Source: Betaproteobacteria bacterium (GTDB lineage Bacteria > Pseudomonadota > Gammaproteobacteria > Burkholderiales > SG8-41). From it: a stretch of DNA of 12,955 nt. This document shows positions 7,065-12,955 of the stretch, one piece after another. The notes beneath the pieces are model-generated. The model saw only the letters and a list, made by a program, of their open reading frames with translations. It was not told the DNA's origin and ran no database searches. Numbering within the stretch: the stretch's first letter is position 1; the number at the start of each line of letters is the position of its first letter. The stretch lies in contig JANXRI010000131.1 in assembly GCA_025353085.1 (NCBI GenBank), forward strand, positions 1-12,955, written 5' to 3'. Made by a program: the position numbers and the translations under genes.

Positions 7065-7079
7065 CTGCGCCACGCCGTA

Positions 7080-8354
7080 ATGCGCACCGACGAGTCCGAC
7101 GTTCACGGCCGGCAACTGGCCTGGTGGCGCTGGAGTGCGTTTGCGCTCGGCTGCTGCGCTTTTTTCATTTCGTTTTTTCATCGTGTGTCGACCGGCGCAA
7201 TCGCCGCAGATTTGCAGCATGAATTTGCGATCGGTGCGGCGGCGTTGGGCACGCTCGGCGCCACGTATTTTTACGTGTATGCGGTGATGCAAGTGCCTGC
7301 GGGCGTGCTCGCAGATACGCTCGGCCCGCGGGTCACGCTGACAATCGGCATGGTGATCGCGGGCGTCGGGTCCATTGCGTACGGGCTCGCCGAGAGCTTC
7401 ACGATGGCGGCGATTGCGCGAACGCTCGCGGGTCTCGGCGTATCCGGCGTCTTTGTGTGCACGCTCAAGCTGCACTCGAACTGGTTTCACGAAAGGCGCT
7501 TCGCCACCGCGGTCGGTGCCGCCAATGTTTCCGGCATCATCGGTGCACTGGCGGCGACAGCGCCGCTGGCATGGTTGATCACCGTGGTTTCCTGGCGCAG
7601 CGTTTTCATTACGTTAGGCGCGGTGTCGCTGTTATTGGCAGTCGCCATCTGGTTCTTCGTGCGCAACTCCCCGCGTGCGGCAGCACCGCGCGTCGCGCAT
7701 CCGGGAAACTGGCGCCGCGCGCTCGCGCAGGTCGCGGCGAATCCCGCGACGTGGCCGCCGTTCTGGGTCAACGTCGGCATCTCCGGTTCGTATATGACGT
7801 TTATCGGTTTATGGGCAGTGCCCTTTCTCACTCATGCGCATGGGATGAGTCCCGTCGAGGCGGCCCGCTATACGGCGTTGACGCTGATCGCCTTCGCTTG
7901 CGGTGCGCCGGCAATGGGTTGGTTATCCGATCGCTTGCACGTGCGGCGGCCGCTCGTGATTGCGTTTGCGATTGCTTATACGTTGACCGGTTTGGTCTGG
8001 CTCGCCTTGCCAATGCCGAGCACGACCGCCGCCATGTTCGCGGCGCTACTCACCGGTCTCGCCGTGCCCGGGTTTACATTGACGTGGTCAATCGCGAAGG
8101 AAGTCAATCCGCCGCAGTCGGCCGGCATGGCAATCGCCATCGCGAACATCGGCGGCTTCGTCGCCTCGGGAGTGCTGCAACCGCTGGTTGGTTGGGTCGT
8201 GGACAGCGGCGCGTTTCTGGTGGCCGGCGGCAGCGCGCAAGCTTACCGGCTCGGTATTGCCGTGCTGGTCGCGTGGTCGTTGATCGGCATTATTGCGGCT
8301 TGCCGGCTCACCGAAACGCGCTGCCGCAACGTGTGGCGCGCCGCTGCTGGCTGA
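7080..8354 (+). CDS. MFS transporter
   Basis: Major facilitator superfamily carrier of 424 residues with about twelve predicted membrane helices in two halves, acting in the inner membrane. Helix 1 begins near residue 16 and ends with 'FFISFFHRVSTGAI'. The loop between helices 2 and 3 carries the MFS motif 'GVLADTLGPR' (75-84, G-x3-D-x2-G-x-R), and a related version, 'GWLSDRLHVRRP', occurs after helix 8. The frame is open from 7020, but that start would lie inside the preceding terminator, so ATG 7080 is preferred. No good Shine-Dalgarno is visible before it. Substrate cannot be read from the sequence; the neighbours make a small organic acid plausible. It probably has its own promoter or depends on read-through from the TRAP operon. 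Confidence 0.88.
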   Translation: MRTDESDVHGRQLAWWRWSAFALGCCAFFISFFHRVSTGAIAADLQHEFAIGAAALGTLGATYFYVYAVMQVPAGVLADTLGPRVTLTIGMVIAGVGSIAYGLAESFTMAAIARTLAGLGVSGVFVCTLKLHSNWFHERRFATAVGAANVSGIIGALAATAPLAWLITVVSWRSVFITLGAVSLLLAVAIWFFVRNSPRAAAPRVAHPGNWRRALAQVAANPATWPPFWVNVGISGSYMTFIGLWAVPFLTHAHGMSPVEAARYTALTLIAFACGAPAMGWLSDRLHVRRPLVIAFAIAYTLTGLVWLALPMPSTTAAMFAALLTGLAVPGFTLTWSIAKEVNPPQSAGMAIAIANIGGFVASGVLQPLVGWVVDSGAFLVAGGSAQAYRLGIAVLVAWSLIGIIAACRLTETRCRNVWRAAAG

Positions 8355-8373
8355 CGATTGCCCGCCTACCCTA

Positions 8374-8382
8374 TGCGATAAT
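8374..8382 (+). promoter_or_regulatory. Candidate extended -10 promoter element
   Basis: TGCGATAAT (8374-8382) matches an extended -10 (TG-n-GATAAT), and a T-run follows at 8385-8390. It lies in the 79-base gap between the MFS gene and the dehydrogenase gene, 52 bases before the latter's start. No good -35 is seen at the correct distance, which extended -10 promoters can tolerate. The call is weak. Confidence 0.35.
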
Positions 8383-8433
8383 CATTTTTTCAAACGTCTG
8401 CGCGCACGCGCGGCGTAGTCAACAAGGTCCGCG

Positions 8434-9414
8434 ATGAAACCGAAAATTCTTGTCACGCGTGAAGTCTTCGACGAAACGCTCGCGTATTTAAACGATCATT
8501 GCGACGTTGAATCCAACCAGACCGACAAGCCGTTCGATGCGGCGACGCTCGCCCAGCGGTTAAAGGACAAGGACGGCGTCGTGTGCTGCCTGACGGATCG
8601 CATCGACCCCGCGGTGCTCGCTGCAGCCCAGCGCCTGAAAGTCGTTGCCAATATTGCGGTCGGCTACAACAACATCGATGTGCCCGCGTGCACCGCGCGC
8701 GGCGTGATGGTAACGAATACGCCGGGCGTGCTTGACGACAGTACTGCCGATCTCGCATTCACGCTGATGCTGGCAGCCGCGCGGCGCCTCACTGAAGCGG
8801 AGGCTTATATCCGCGCCGGCCAATGGCAGGGCTGGCATTTAAAGCAGTTGCTTGGTGTCGACGTTCATCACGCGACCCTCGGCATCATCGGCATGGGCCG
8901 TATCGGGCAACAGATTGCGCGCCGCGCCGGCGGTTTCAAAATGCGCGTGCTTTATCAAAACCGCAACCGGTGGCCGGCCGATGTCGAGAAATGGCTCAAC
9001 GCCGAATACGTGACGAAGGAGCAGTTGCTCGCGCAATCCGATTTCGTCGTGCTGCAGATTCCTTATTCTCCCGCGACCCATCATTACATCGGCGCCGCGG
9101 AATTAAAACAGATGAAACCGACCGCAATCCTCATCAACTCAACGCGCGGCGGCGTGATCGACGATGCCGCGCTGATCGACGCACTCAAGAACGGCACGAT
9201 TCGCGCGGCCGGGCTCGACGTGTTCGAGAACGAGCCGCAGCTCAATCCGGATTTTCTCGAGCTAAAAAACGTGGTGTTGGCGCCGCACGTCGGCAGTTCA
9301 ACTGAGGCGACCCGCCGCGCAATGGCGATGACCGCCGCCAACAACGCGGTGGCCGCATTGACGGGCAGCACGCCACCGAATCTGCTTAACACCGAAGCAA
9401 AAAACAAAGCTTAA
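8434..9414 (+). CDS. D-isomer-specific 2-hydroxyacid dehydrogenase (glyoxylate/hydroxypyruvate reductase-like)
   Basis: NAD(P)H-dependent cytoplasmic reductase of the D-2-hydroxyacid family, 326 residues, complete. The substrate domain contains 'NIAVGYNNIDVPACTARG' (73-90) and 'NTPGVLDDSTADLAFTLML' (95-113). The nucleotide fold has G153-M-G-R-I-G158. The catalytic set is visible: Arg238 in 'STRGGVIDD', Glu267 in 'LDVFENEP' and His285 in 'APHVGSST'. This pattern is typical of glyoxylate/hydroxypyruvate reductases (GyaR/GhrB type), which reduce glyoxylate to glycolate and hydroxypyruvate to D-glycerate. After the second strand of the fold comes 'YQNRNRW', whose arginines favour NADPH. The ribosome binding site is weak (AAGG at 8424-8427). 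The neighbouring Mcl-like lyase and tartronate-semialdehyde-type reductase support a role around glyoxylate, but another 2-oxoacid remains possible. Confidence 0.9.
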   Translation: MKPKILVTREVFDETLAYLNDHCDVESNQTDKPFDAATLAQRLKDKDGVVCCLTDRIDPAVLAAAQRLKVVANIAVGYNNIDVPACTARGVMVTNTPGVLDDSTADLAFTLMLAAARRLTEAEAYIRAGQWQGWHLKQLLGVDVHHATLGIIGMGRIGQQIARRAGGFKMRVLYQNRNRWPADVEKWLNAEYVTKEQLLAQSDFVVLQIPYSPATHHYIGAAELKQMKPTAILINSTRGGVIDDAALIDALKNGTIRAAGLDVFENEPQLNPDFLELKNVVLAPHVGSSTEATRRAMAMTAANNAVAALTGSTPPNLLNTEAKNKA

Positions 9415-9415
9415 C

Positions 9416-9531
9416 CGCGAAGGACGCGAAGGACGCAAAGGAAATCAAAATCGAGACTCAAAAAAATCATTTCTTTGACGTATTTTTTATTCGGTTTTGC
9501 TTTTTAGGTTTTCCTTCGCGTCCTTTGCGTC
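9416..9531. repeat. Inverted pair of 9-bp repeat clusters (CGCGAAGGA family)
   Basis: Directly after the dehydrogenase stop are three tandem 9-mers, CGCGAAGGA, CGCGAAGGA and CGCAAAGGA (9416-9442). Some 70 bases later the same motif returns inverted as TCCTTCGCG and TCCTTTGCG (9512-9529). The 22-base arms 9423-9444 and 9510-9531 are complementary at 20 of 22 positions, so the transcript could form a long hairpin around an AT-rich loop. Similar GCGAAGGACGC units occur scattered between genes in many proteobacterial genomes. The pair fills most of the 183-base gap and may act as a transcript 3' end or as a mobile dispersed repeat. No clear T tract directly follows the stem. Confidence 0.85.
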
Positions 9532-9597
9532 GAGGCTTTTGACATTTTTCGTGTCGCGTGACGGCGGTAGTTTGTCCGCGCGGCCGGCTAAATCCGT

Positions 9598-10551
9598 ATG
9601 ACTCAACTCTTTAACCTCATGATCGAGGTCATGCTGCCGCTGGCATTGCTGGTGGCCGCCGGCGCCGTATGGCCGCTGATTTTTCGCGACACGCCGGTCG
9701 AAGCAATGCGCACGCAGTTGAACCGCCTCGTGCTGTATGTTTTCTATCCCTGCATATTGTTTGCGGTCGTCGCCAATACGCCGATCACGGGAAACCTGCT
9801 GTCGGTGCCTTTGCTCGTTGGAATCGGCACGCTGACCTCGGGCGCGCTGCTCTACGGGCTGCTTTACCGGACGCCGTTTGGGCGCCGGCTCAACGATCCG
9901 ACGCGCGCAGTGCTGATGTTGGGCGGCATGTTCGGCAACACTTTCAATATCGGCGCGCCGGTGGTGATGTTTTTCTTCGGTCGCGACGCGGTGCGCTACG
10001 CCGTCTTCAACGACATGCTGATGACGATGCCGTTCATCTGGAGTCTCGGCGTGTGGATTGCGACGCGGCTTGGTTCGCACGAAAAACCCGTGTCGTATCC
10101 ATCGCTGGGGCGAATCCTTGCGTCATTGCCGCCGTTATGGGCGTTTGCGCTCAGCCTGATCCTGCAAGCGCTCGACCTCGCATACAAGCCGCTCATCGCA
10201 GCGGCGCACATGATAGGGCAGGCGACCATACCGGTGACGTTGTTCGTGCTGGGTATGACGATTCCGTGGCGCAATTTAACGCCGCGTCCGGAGATTCTCG
10301 CGGCGGCCGGCGTTAAACTGCTGTTTGCGCCGCTGGTCGTCGCGGGCGTGGCGCGCTTGTTATTCCCGCCGCTGGGCGAAGCGCAATACGCCGCCATGCT
10401 CGAGGCGACGACGCCTGCCATGATGACGACGCTGATCATGGCCGACCGCTTCAAGCTTGACGGCGCCTCGGCGGCGCTGTTGATCGGCTGGACTACAATC
10501 CTGTTCTGGTTCAGCCTGCCATTGACGCTGGCGCTCGGCTTGATCCGTTGA
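9598..10551 (+). CDS. AEC family transporter (auxin efflux carrier-like)
   Basis: Integral inner-membrane carrier of the AEC family (PF03547 type), 317 residues with about ten hydrophobic segments in two repeats. Bacterial members such as the malonate and malate carriers move small organic acids. Recognisable parts are the first helix, 'MLPLALLVAAGAVWPLIF' (11-28), followed by 'LNRLVLYVFYPCILFAVV', and 'LGGMFGNTFNIGAPVVMFFF' with the conserved Gly-Asn-Pro elements in the middle. 'TIPVTLFVLGMTIPW' is the counterpart in the second half, and the end is hydrophobic ('TTILFWFSLPLTLALGLI'). The ATG at 9598 has no good Shine-Dalgarno. An internal ATG at 9619 would still keep most of the first helix, so the start is only moderately sure. 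The substrate is unknown, and the gene stands between two oxidoreductase genes. Confidence 0.87.
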   Translation: MTQLFNLMIEVMLPLALLVAAGAVWPLIFRDTPVEAMRTQLNRLVLYVFYPCILFAVVANTPITGNLLSVPLLVGIGTLTSGALLYGLLYRTPFGRRLNDPTRAVLMLGGMFGNTFNIGAPVVMFFFGRDAVRYAVFNDMLMTMPFIWSLGVWIATRLGSHEKPVSYPSLGRILASLPPLWAFALSLILQALDLAYKPLIAAAHMIGQATIPVTLFVLGMTIPWRNLTPRPEILAAAGVKLLFAPLVVAGVARLLFPPLGEAQYAAMLEATTPAMMTTLIMADRFKLDGASAALLIGWTTILFWFSLPLTLALGLIR

Positions 10552-10626
10552 TCGCGGTGCGGGAACCGTTCGTCGTGCTAACCCGGCGCGCGCAAAAGTC
10601 AGCCGGTAACATGCAGTGACAGAAGA

Positions 10627-10634
10627 AAAGGAAA
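10627..10634 (+). promoter_or_regulatory. Ribosome binding site fixing the start of the exported protein
   Basis: AAAGGAAA, with its GG at 10630-10631, lies five bases before ATG 10637. An upstream GTG at 10616 is in frame but would put this purine block inside the coding region and add residues in front of the signal peptide, so the ATG is preferred. Confidence 0.65.
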
Positions 10635-10636
10635 CC

Positions 10637-11452
10637 ATGCCAAAAAAAGCCCTGTTTTTGTTACTCGCGCTCGTCGCATTCGGCACGAGTGCGCAAACTC
10701 CGAAACCTGCCGACGTGTGGCTCAGCGCCGGGCATATCGAGTTGACGGCGACCAACGCAGGCGGCGGACTTATCGCTGAGTGGCAATTCGACCGCGCTGA
10801 CAATGGCGACGTCCGCCTTATCAAAAACGAACGCCGCGGCAGTGACAAAGTCAGCGGTACTGTGCTGTCGATATGCGCGGACCAGGCGATACTGTTTAAA
10901 GACTTCGTGCCCACGTCGCGACACGAGCTGCGGGAACTCGATGAGCCGGTATTGCATTTGCAGTTGGTTTTGCGTCTGCTTGCGCGCGCGATGCCCGAAG
11001 GCTTGCCGCGCGACGGAAGTGACACTGCGATCGATATCGGCGACGAAAAAACCACCCTGCGGCTACGCAAAGGTCACAGTGCGCGCAAAGACATCGGTGC
11101 GCCGTGGCAGGCGCGTGGCATGGCACGGCGCTCGGGATCGGACGTGCGCTACGATTTCTTGGTGAACTATGCGGGCGACGATCCGCCGCATCCGAGGGTG
11201 GAACTCAAACTTGCCGGCCTGTGGAGCGCGCAAACCCGGGTGCGGGCGCTCGACAACTCACTTAATCTCGCCGGCTGGCGCGTGCATCGCGTCGACATGT
11301 TAACCGAGCTCGTGGGCGGTAATACCGTGTTCGATTCGGTTGCGAGAACAGCACCGCTTACTTTCGCGACGCTTGGCGACGTGCGTGCAGCGATCGGGCG
11401 CTGGTGGGATCCGAACGTCAAAGCAGTGCAACGCACCGAGTGCAAAATATGA
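10637..11452 (+). CDS. Exported protein of unknown function
   Basis: I do not recognise a family. The 271-residue product starts with a classical Sec signal peptide: Lys-Lys at 3-4, a hydrophobic core at about 5-15 and a likely cleavage after 'GTSA' near 19. The mature part looks soluble, mixed alpha/beta and polar, with no further membrane helix. Recognisable stretches are 'VWLSAGHIELTATNAGGG' (27-44), a hydrophobic helix 'VLHLQLVLRLLARAMPEG' (105-122) and a Trp-rich end, 'GRWWDP'. It has two cysteines, C80 and C269. There is no lipobox, so it is probably periplasmic. Its stop codon overlaps the start of the downstream reductase in ATGA (11449-11452), implying translational coupling with a cytoplasmic enzyme. 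Base composition resembles the neighbours, so there is no sign of recent transfer. Confidence 0.75.
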   Translation: MPKKALFLLLALVAFGTSAQTPKPADVWLSAGHIELTATNAGGGLIAEWQFDRADNGDVRLIKNERRGSDKVSGTVLSICADQAILFKDFVPTSRHELRELDEPVLHLQLVLRLLARAMPEGLPRDGSDTAIDIGDEKTTLRLRKGHSARKDIGAPWQARGMARRSGSDVRYDFLVNYAGDDPPHPRVELKLAGLWSAQTRVRALDNSLNLAGWRVHRVDMLTELVGGNTVFDSVARTAPLTFATLGDVRAAIGRWWDPNVKAVQRTECKI

Positions 11453-12342
11453 CCGCTGCCCTCAAGCTTGGCTTCATCGGACTTGGCGTTATGGGCCGGC
11501 CGATGGCGCTCAACCTGATGAAGGCCGGATATGCAATGATGGTTTACGCGAGGCGACCTCAGGCGCTTGAGCCGCTGGTGGCGGCCGGCGCGCGCACCGC
11601 ACCGAATCCGGCCGAGGTCGCGCGCGCCGCTGACGTCGTGTTTTCGCTCGTAACTGCGTCGGCCGACAGTGAAGCGGTGGCGCTCGGCGCCGACGGGCTC
11701 ATAGAAGGCGCGCGCGCCGGTTGCGTGGTCATCGACATGGCGACGATTTCGCCGCTCGCGACACGCCGGATCGCCGCGGCACTCGAAGCACGCGGCATCG
11801 ACCATATTGACGCGCCGGTTTCGGGCGGCCCAGCCGGTGCGCAAGGCGCTACGCTTTCGATCATGGCGGGCGGCCGGCAGCAAGTATTCGAAAAAGTGAA
11901 ACCGTTGTTCGCCTGCCTTGGCAAAACCATTTTGCATATGGGTGAACATGGCGCGGGCCAGATCACCAAGGCGTGCAATCAGCTCGCGCTCACCGTGACC
12001 GCGCAGGCCGCCGCCGAGGCGCTGGCGCTCGCGCGCAGTTGCGGGATCGATCCCGCGCGCGTGCACGAAGCGTTGATGGGCGGCGTCGCGGCGAGCCGGG
12101 TGCTTGAGCTCTTTGGCAAGCGCATGGTCGGCCGCGAGTTTGGCAGCGGTATCGATACGCGCCTCTATCATAAAGATCTCGGCATCGTGCTTGATCTCGC
12201 GCAGGAGGCCGGTTTGCCGTTGCCCGCCGCTGCGGTGGTCAAGCAGCAAATCAACGCGCTGATGGGCGCCGGCGAGGGCAATGCGGATTTTTCAGTGCTC
12301 ATCCGCGTGCTTGAGAGGGCAGCGGGACAAATTATCGAATAA
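11449..12342 (+). CDS. NAD(P)-dependent 3-hydroxyacid dehydrogenase (3-hydroxyisobutyrate / tartronate semialdehyde reductase family)
   Basis: Beta-hydroxyacid dehydrogenase of 297 residues, the normal family length. The N-terminal nucleotide fold begins 'LGFIGLGVMGRPMALNLM' with G11-x-G13-x2-G16. 'VYARRP' (32-37), with Arg35-Arg36 after the second strand, suggests NADPH. The substrate-binding signature is 'DAPVSGGPAGAQGATLSIMAGG' (121-142), the catalytic lysine is Lys174 in 'GQITKACNQLA', and Lys242 lies in 'HKDLGIVLDLA'. The family reduces or oxidises 3-hydroxyisobutyrate, tartronate semialdehyde or related 3-hydroxyacids; the residues do not settle which. The nearby glyoxylate-type reductase and Mcl-like lyase make tartronate semialdehyde reductase (GlxR/GarR-like) attractive. 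The open frame extends up to a GTG at 11404, but the ATG at 11449, overlapping the upstream stop, gives the canonical N terminus. Confidence 0.9.
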   Translation: MTAALKLGFIGLGVMGRPMALNLMKAGYAMMVYARRPQALEPLVAAGARTAPNPAEVARAADVVFSLVTASADSEAVALGADGLIEGARAGCVVIDMATISPLATRRIAAALEARGIDHIDAPVSGGPAGAQGATLSIMAGGRQQVFEKVKPLFACLGKTILHMGEHGAGQITKACNQLALTVTAQAAAEALALARSCGIDPARVHEALMGGVAASRVLELFGKRMVGREFGSGIDTRLYHKDLGIVLDLAQEAGLPLPAAAVVKQQINALMGAGEGNADFSVLIRVLERAAGQIIE

Positions 12343-12408
12343 GAATTCAGCGCCGAATAACACCAGGGTGCGCCATTAAAAATTACCGGACTGTATTACG
12401 CTCAAAAC

Positions 12409-12418
12409 AAGGAAAAGG
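12409..12418 (+). promoter_or_regulatory. Purine-rich ribosome binding site of the lyase gene
   Basis: AAGGAAAAGG ends six bases before ATG 12425 and offers two Shine-Dalgarno registers. It supports the chosen start. The preceding 66 bases after the reductase stop show no terminator, so co-transcription with the upstream pair is possible. Confidence 0.6.
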
Positions 12419-12424
12419 TCTGTC

Positions 12425-12955
12425 ATGAGTCTGACGTCATTCGAACCTGTCACGCCGCGTCTGCATCGCACCGAACTCGCAGTACCCGCATCGAATCCGA
12501 AAATGATCGACAAGGCAAGCCGCTCGTCGGCTGACGTGGTGTTCCTCGATCTGGAGGATTCGGTAGCGCCTGATGACAAACCGCGCGCGCGCCGCAATGT
12601 GGTTGCCGCACTCAATGATATCGATTGGGGCGCCAAGACGGTCAGCGTGCGCATTAACGGCCTCGACACTCAGTACACGTACCGCGATGTGATCGAGGTC
12701 GTCGAAGCATGTCCGCGACTTGACCTTTTGTTTCTGCCCAAAGTTGGCGTGCCCGCGGACGTGTACGCGATCGACGTTCTCGTCACGCAGATCGAGCAGG
12801 CGTGTAAACGCGAGAAGCGCACCGGCTTCGAGATCATGATCGAAACCGCACTCGGTCTGTGCAACGTTGAAGCGATCGCGCAATCAAGCAGGCGCCTGGA
12901 AGCGATGTGCTTCGGCTCCGGCGATTTTGCGGCATCGACCGGGGCGCGCTCGACC
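12425..12955 (+). CDS. HpcH/HpaI aldolase / CoA-ester lyase (CitE/Mcl-like), 3' end beyond the window
   Basis: The first 177 residues of a citrate-lyase-beta/malyl-CoA-lyase type enzyme; the frame runs open into the window edge. The family normally has about 290-330 residues, so a little over half is present. The phosphate/CoA-side motif 'LAVPASNPKMIDKA' (18-31) leads to 'VVFLDLEDSVAPDDKPRAR' (38-56). The key active-site residues are visible: Arg76 in 'VSVRINGLD', Glu140 in 'EIMIETALGL' and Asp167 in 'FGSGDFAAS', the latter two binding Mg2+ in the family. 'IDWGAKTVSVRINGLDTQY' and 'PKVGVPADVYAID' closely resemble the L-malyl-CoA/beta-methylmalyl-CoA lyase (Mcl1) group, as remembered. Such enzymes cleave (methyl)malyl-CoA to glyoxylate plus acetyl- or propionyl-CoA. 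A citramalyl-CoA lyase or a malyl-CoA thioesterase is the alternative. Confidence 0.9.
   Translation, partial: MSLTSFEPVTPRLHRTELAVPASNPKMIDKASRSSADVVFLDLEDSVAPDDKPRARRNVVAALNDIDWGAKTVSVRINGLDTQYTYRDVIEVVEACPRLDLLFLPKVGVPADVYAIDVLVTQIEQACKREKRTGFEIMIETALGLCNVEAIAQSSRRLEAMCFGSGDFAASTGARST

Noticed and set aside
7020..7079. Earlier start for the MFS transporter at 7020
   Set aside because: The segment contains the terminator hairpin and encodes an Arg-rich stretch unlike an MFS N terminus; ATG 7080 leaves the normal start.
6262..8437. Alternative + strand frames inside the large permease (6262-7080) and the MFS gene (7457-8437)
   Set aside because: Arg/Ala-rich shadow frames of GC-rich coding sequence with no domain or ribosome binding site; the true frames carry clear membrane-protein motifs.
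9539..9573. Perfect TTGACA (9539-9544) as the promoter -35 of the AEC gene
   Set aside because: At the proper distance the -10 position reads CGGCGG; the nearest TA-containing hexamer is 23 bases away. No usable promoter can be claimed.
11167..12249. Long open frame on the minus strand antisense to the reductase and exported-protein genes
   Set aside because: Its translation is Arg/His/Ala-rich without any motif, as expected for the reverse frame of a GC-rich gene, and it overlaps two well-supported genes.
1..12955. Defence systems, CRISPR arrays, tRNA or rRNA genes, phage genes, toxin-antitoxin pairs
   Set aside because: Looked for in both strands and the intergenic gaps; no repeat-spacer pattern, clover-leaf-like sequence or recognisable protein of these kinds was seen.

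Overview
The window looks like a chromosomal catabolic/transport region of a GC-rich betaproteobacterium, most likely of the Burkholderiales type. This rests on the roughly 60% GC estimated by eye, on codon choice, and on the gene mix: a CocE/NonD hydrolase, a TRAP transporter of the mannitol/chloroaromatic type, an AEC carrier, a 2-hydroxyacid dehydrogenase and a CoA-ester lyase. All intact genes lie on the + strand. No RNA gene, CRISPR array, phage gene or defence system is visible. I do not see a clearly new system here; the interest lies in details of otherwise recognisable genes.

Layout. 31-1737 encodes a CocE/NonD-type alpha/beta hydrolase whose stop codon opens an 8-bp tandem repeat. 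1780-3012 is a decayed IS4-family element on the minus strand, with matching 14-15 bp ends and a transposase gene broken by a frameshift, a stop codon and an apparent internal deletion. 3166-7000 is a complete TRAP transporter: a Tat-exported binding protein, a small permease and a large permease. A strong intrinsic terminator lies between the first two genes and another follows the third. 7080-8354 is an MFS carrier. 8434-9414 is a glyoxylate/hydroxypyruvate-type reductase, followed by a pair of inverted 9-bp repeat clusters. 9598-10551 is an AEC-family carrier. 10637-11452 is an unrecognised exported protein whose stop overlaps the start of a 3-hydroxyisobutyrate/tartronate-semialdehyde-type reductase (11449-12342). 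12425 to the window end is the first 177 codons of an HpcH/HpaI (CitE/Mcl-like) CoA-ester lyase.

How the genes may work together (inference). Three different carrier types take up or release small organic acids. The Mcl-like lyase would split a 3-hydroxyacyl-CoA such as malyl-CoA, giving glyoxylate. The D-2-hydroxyacid dehydrogenase would reduce glyoxylate or hydroxypyruvate, and the 3-hydroxyisobutyrate-type enzyme could reduce tartronate semialdehyde. This fits organic-acid/C2 metabolism, but no substrate is proven by sequence alone. The hydrolase at the left end is separated from the TRAP operon by the insertion element, so a former link between them is possible but unproven.
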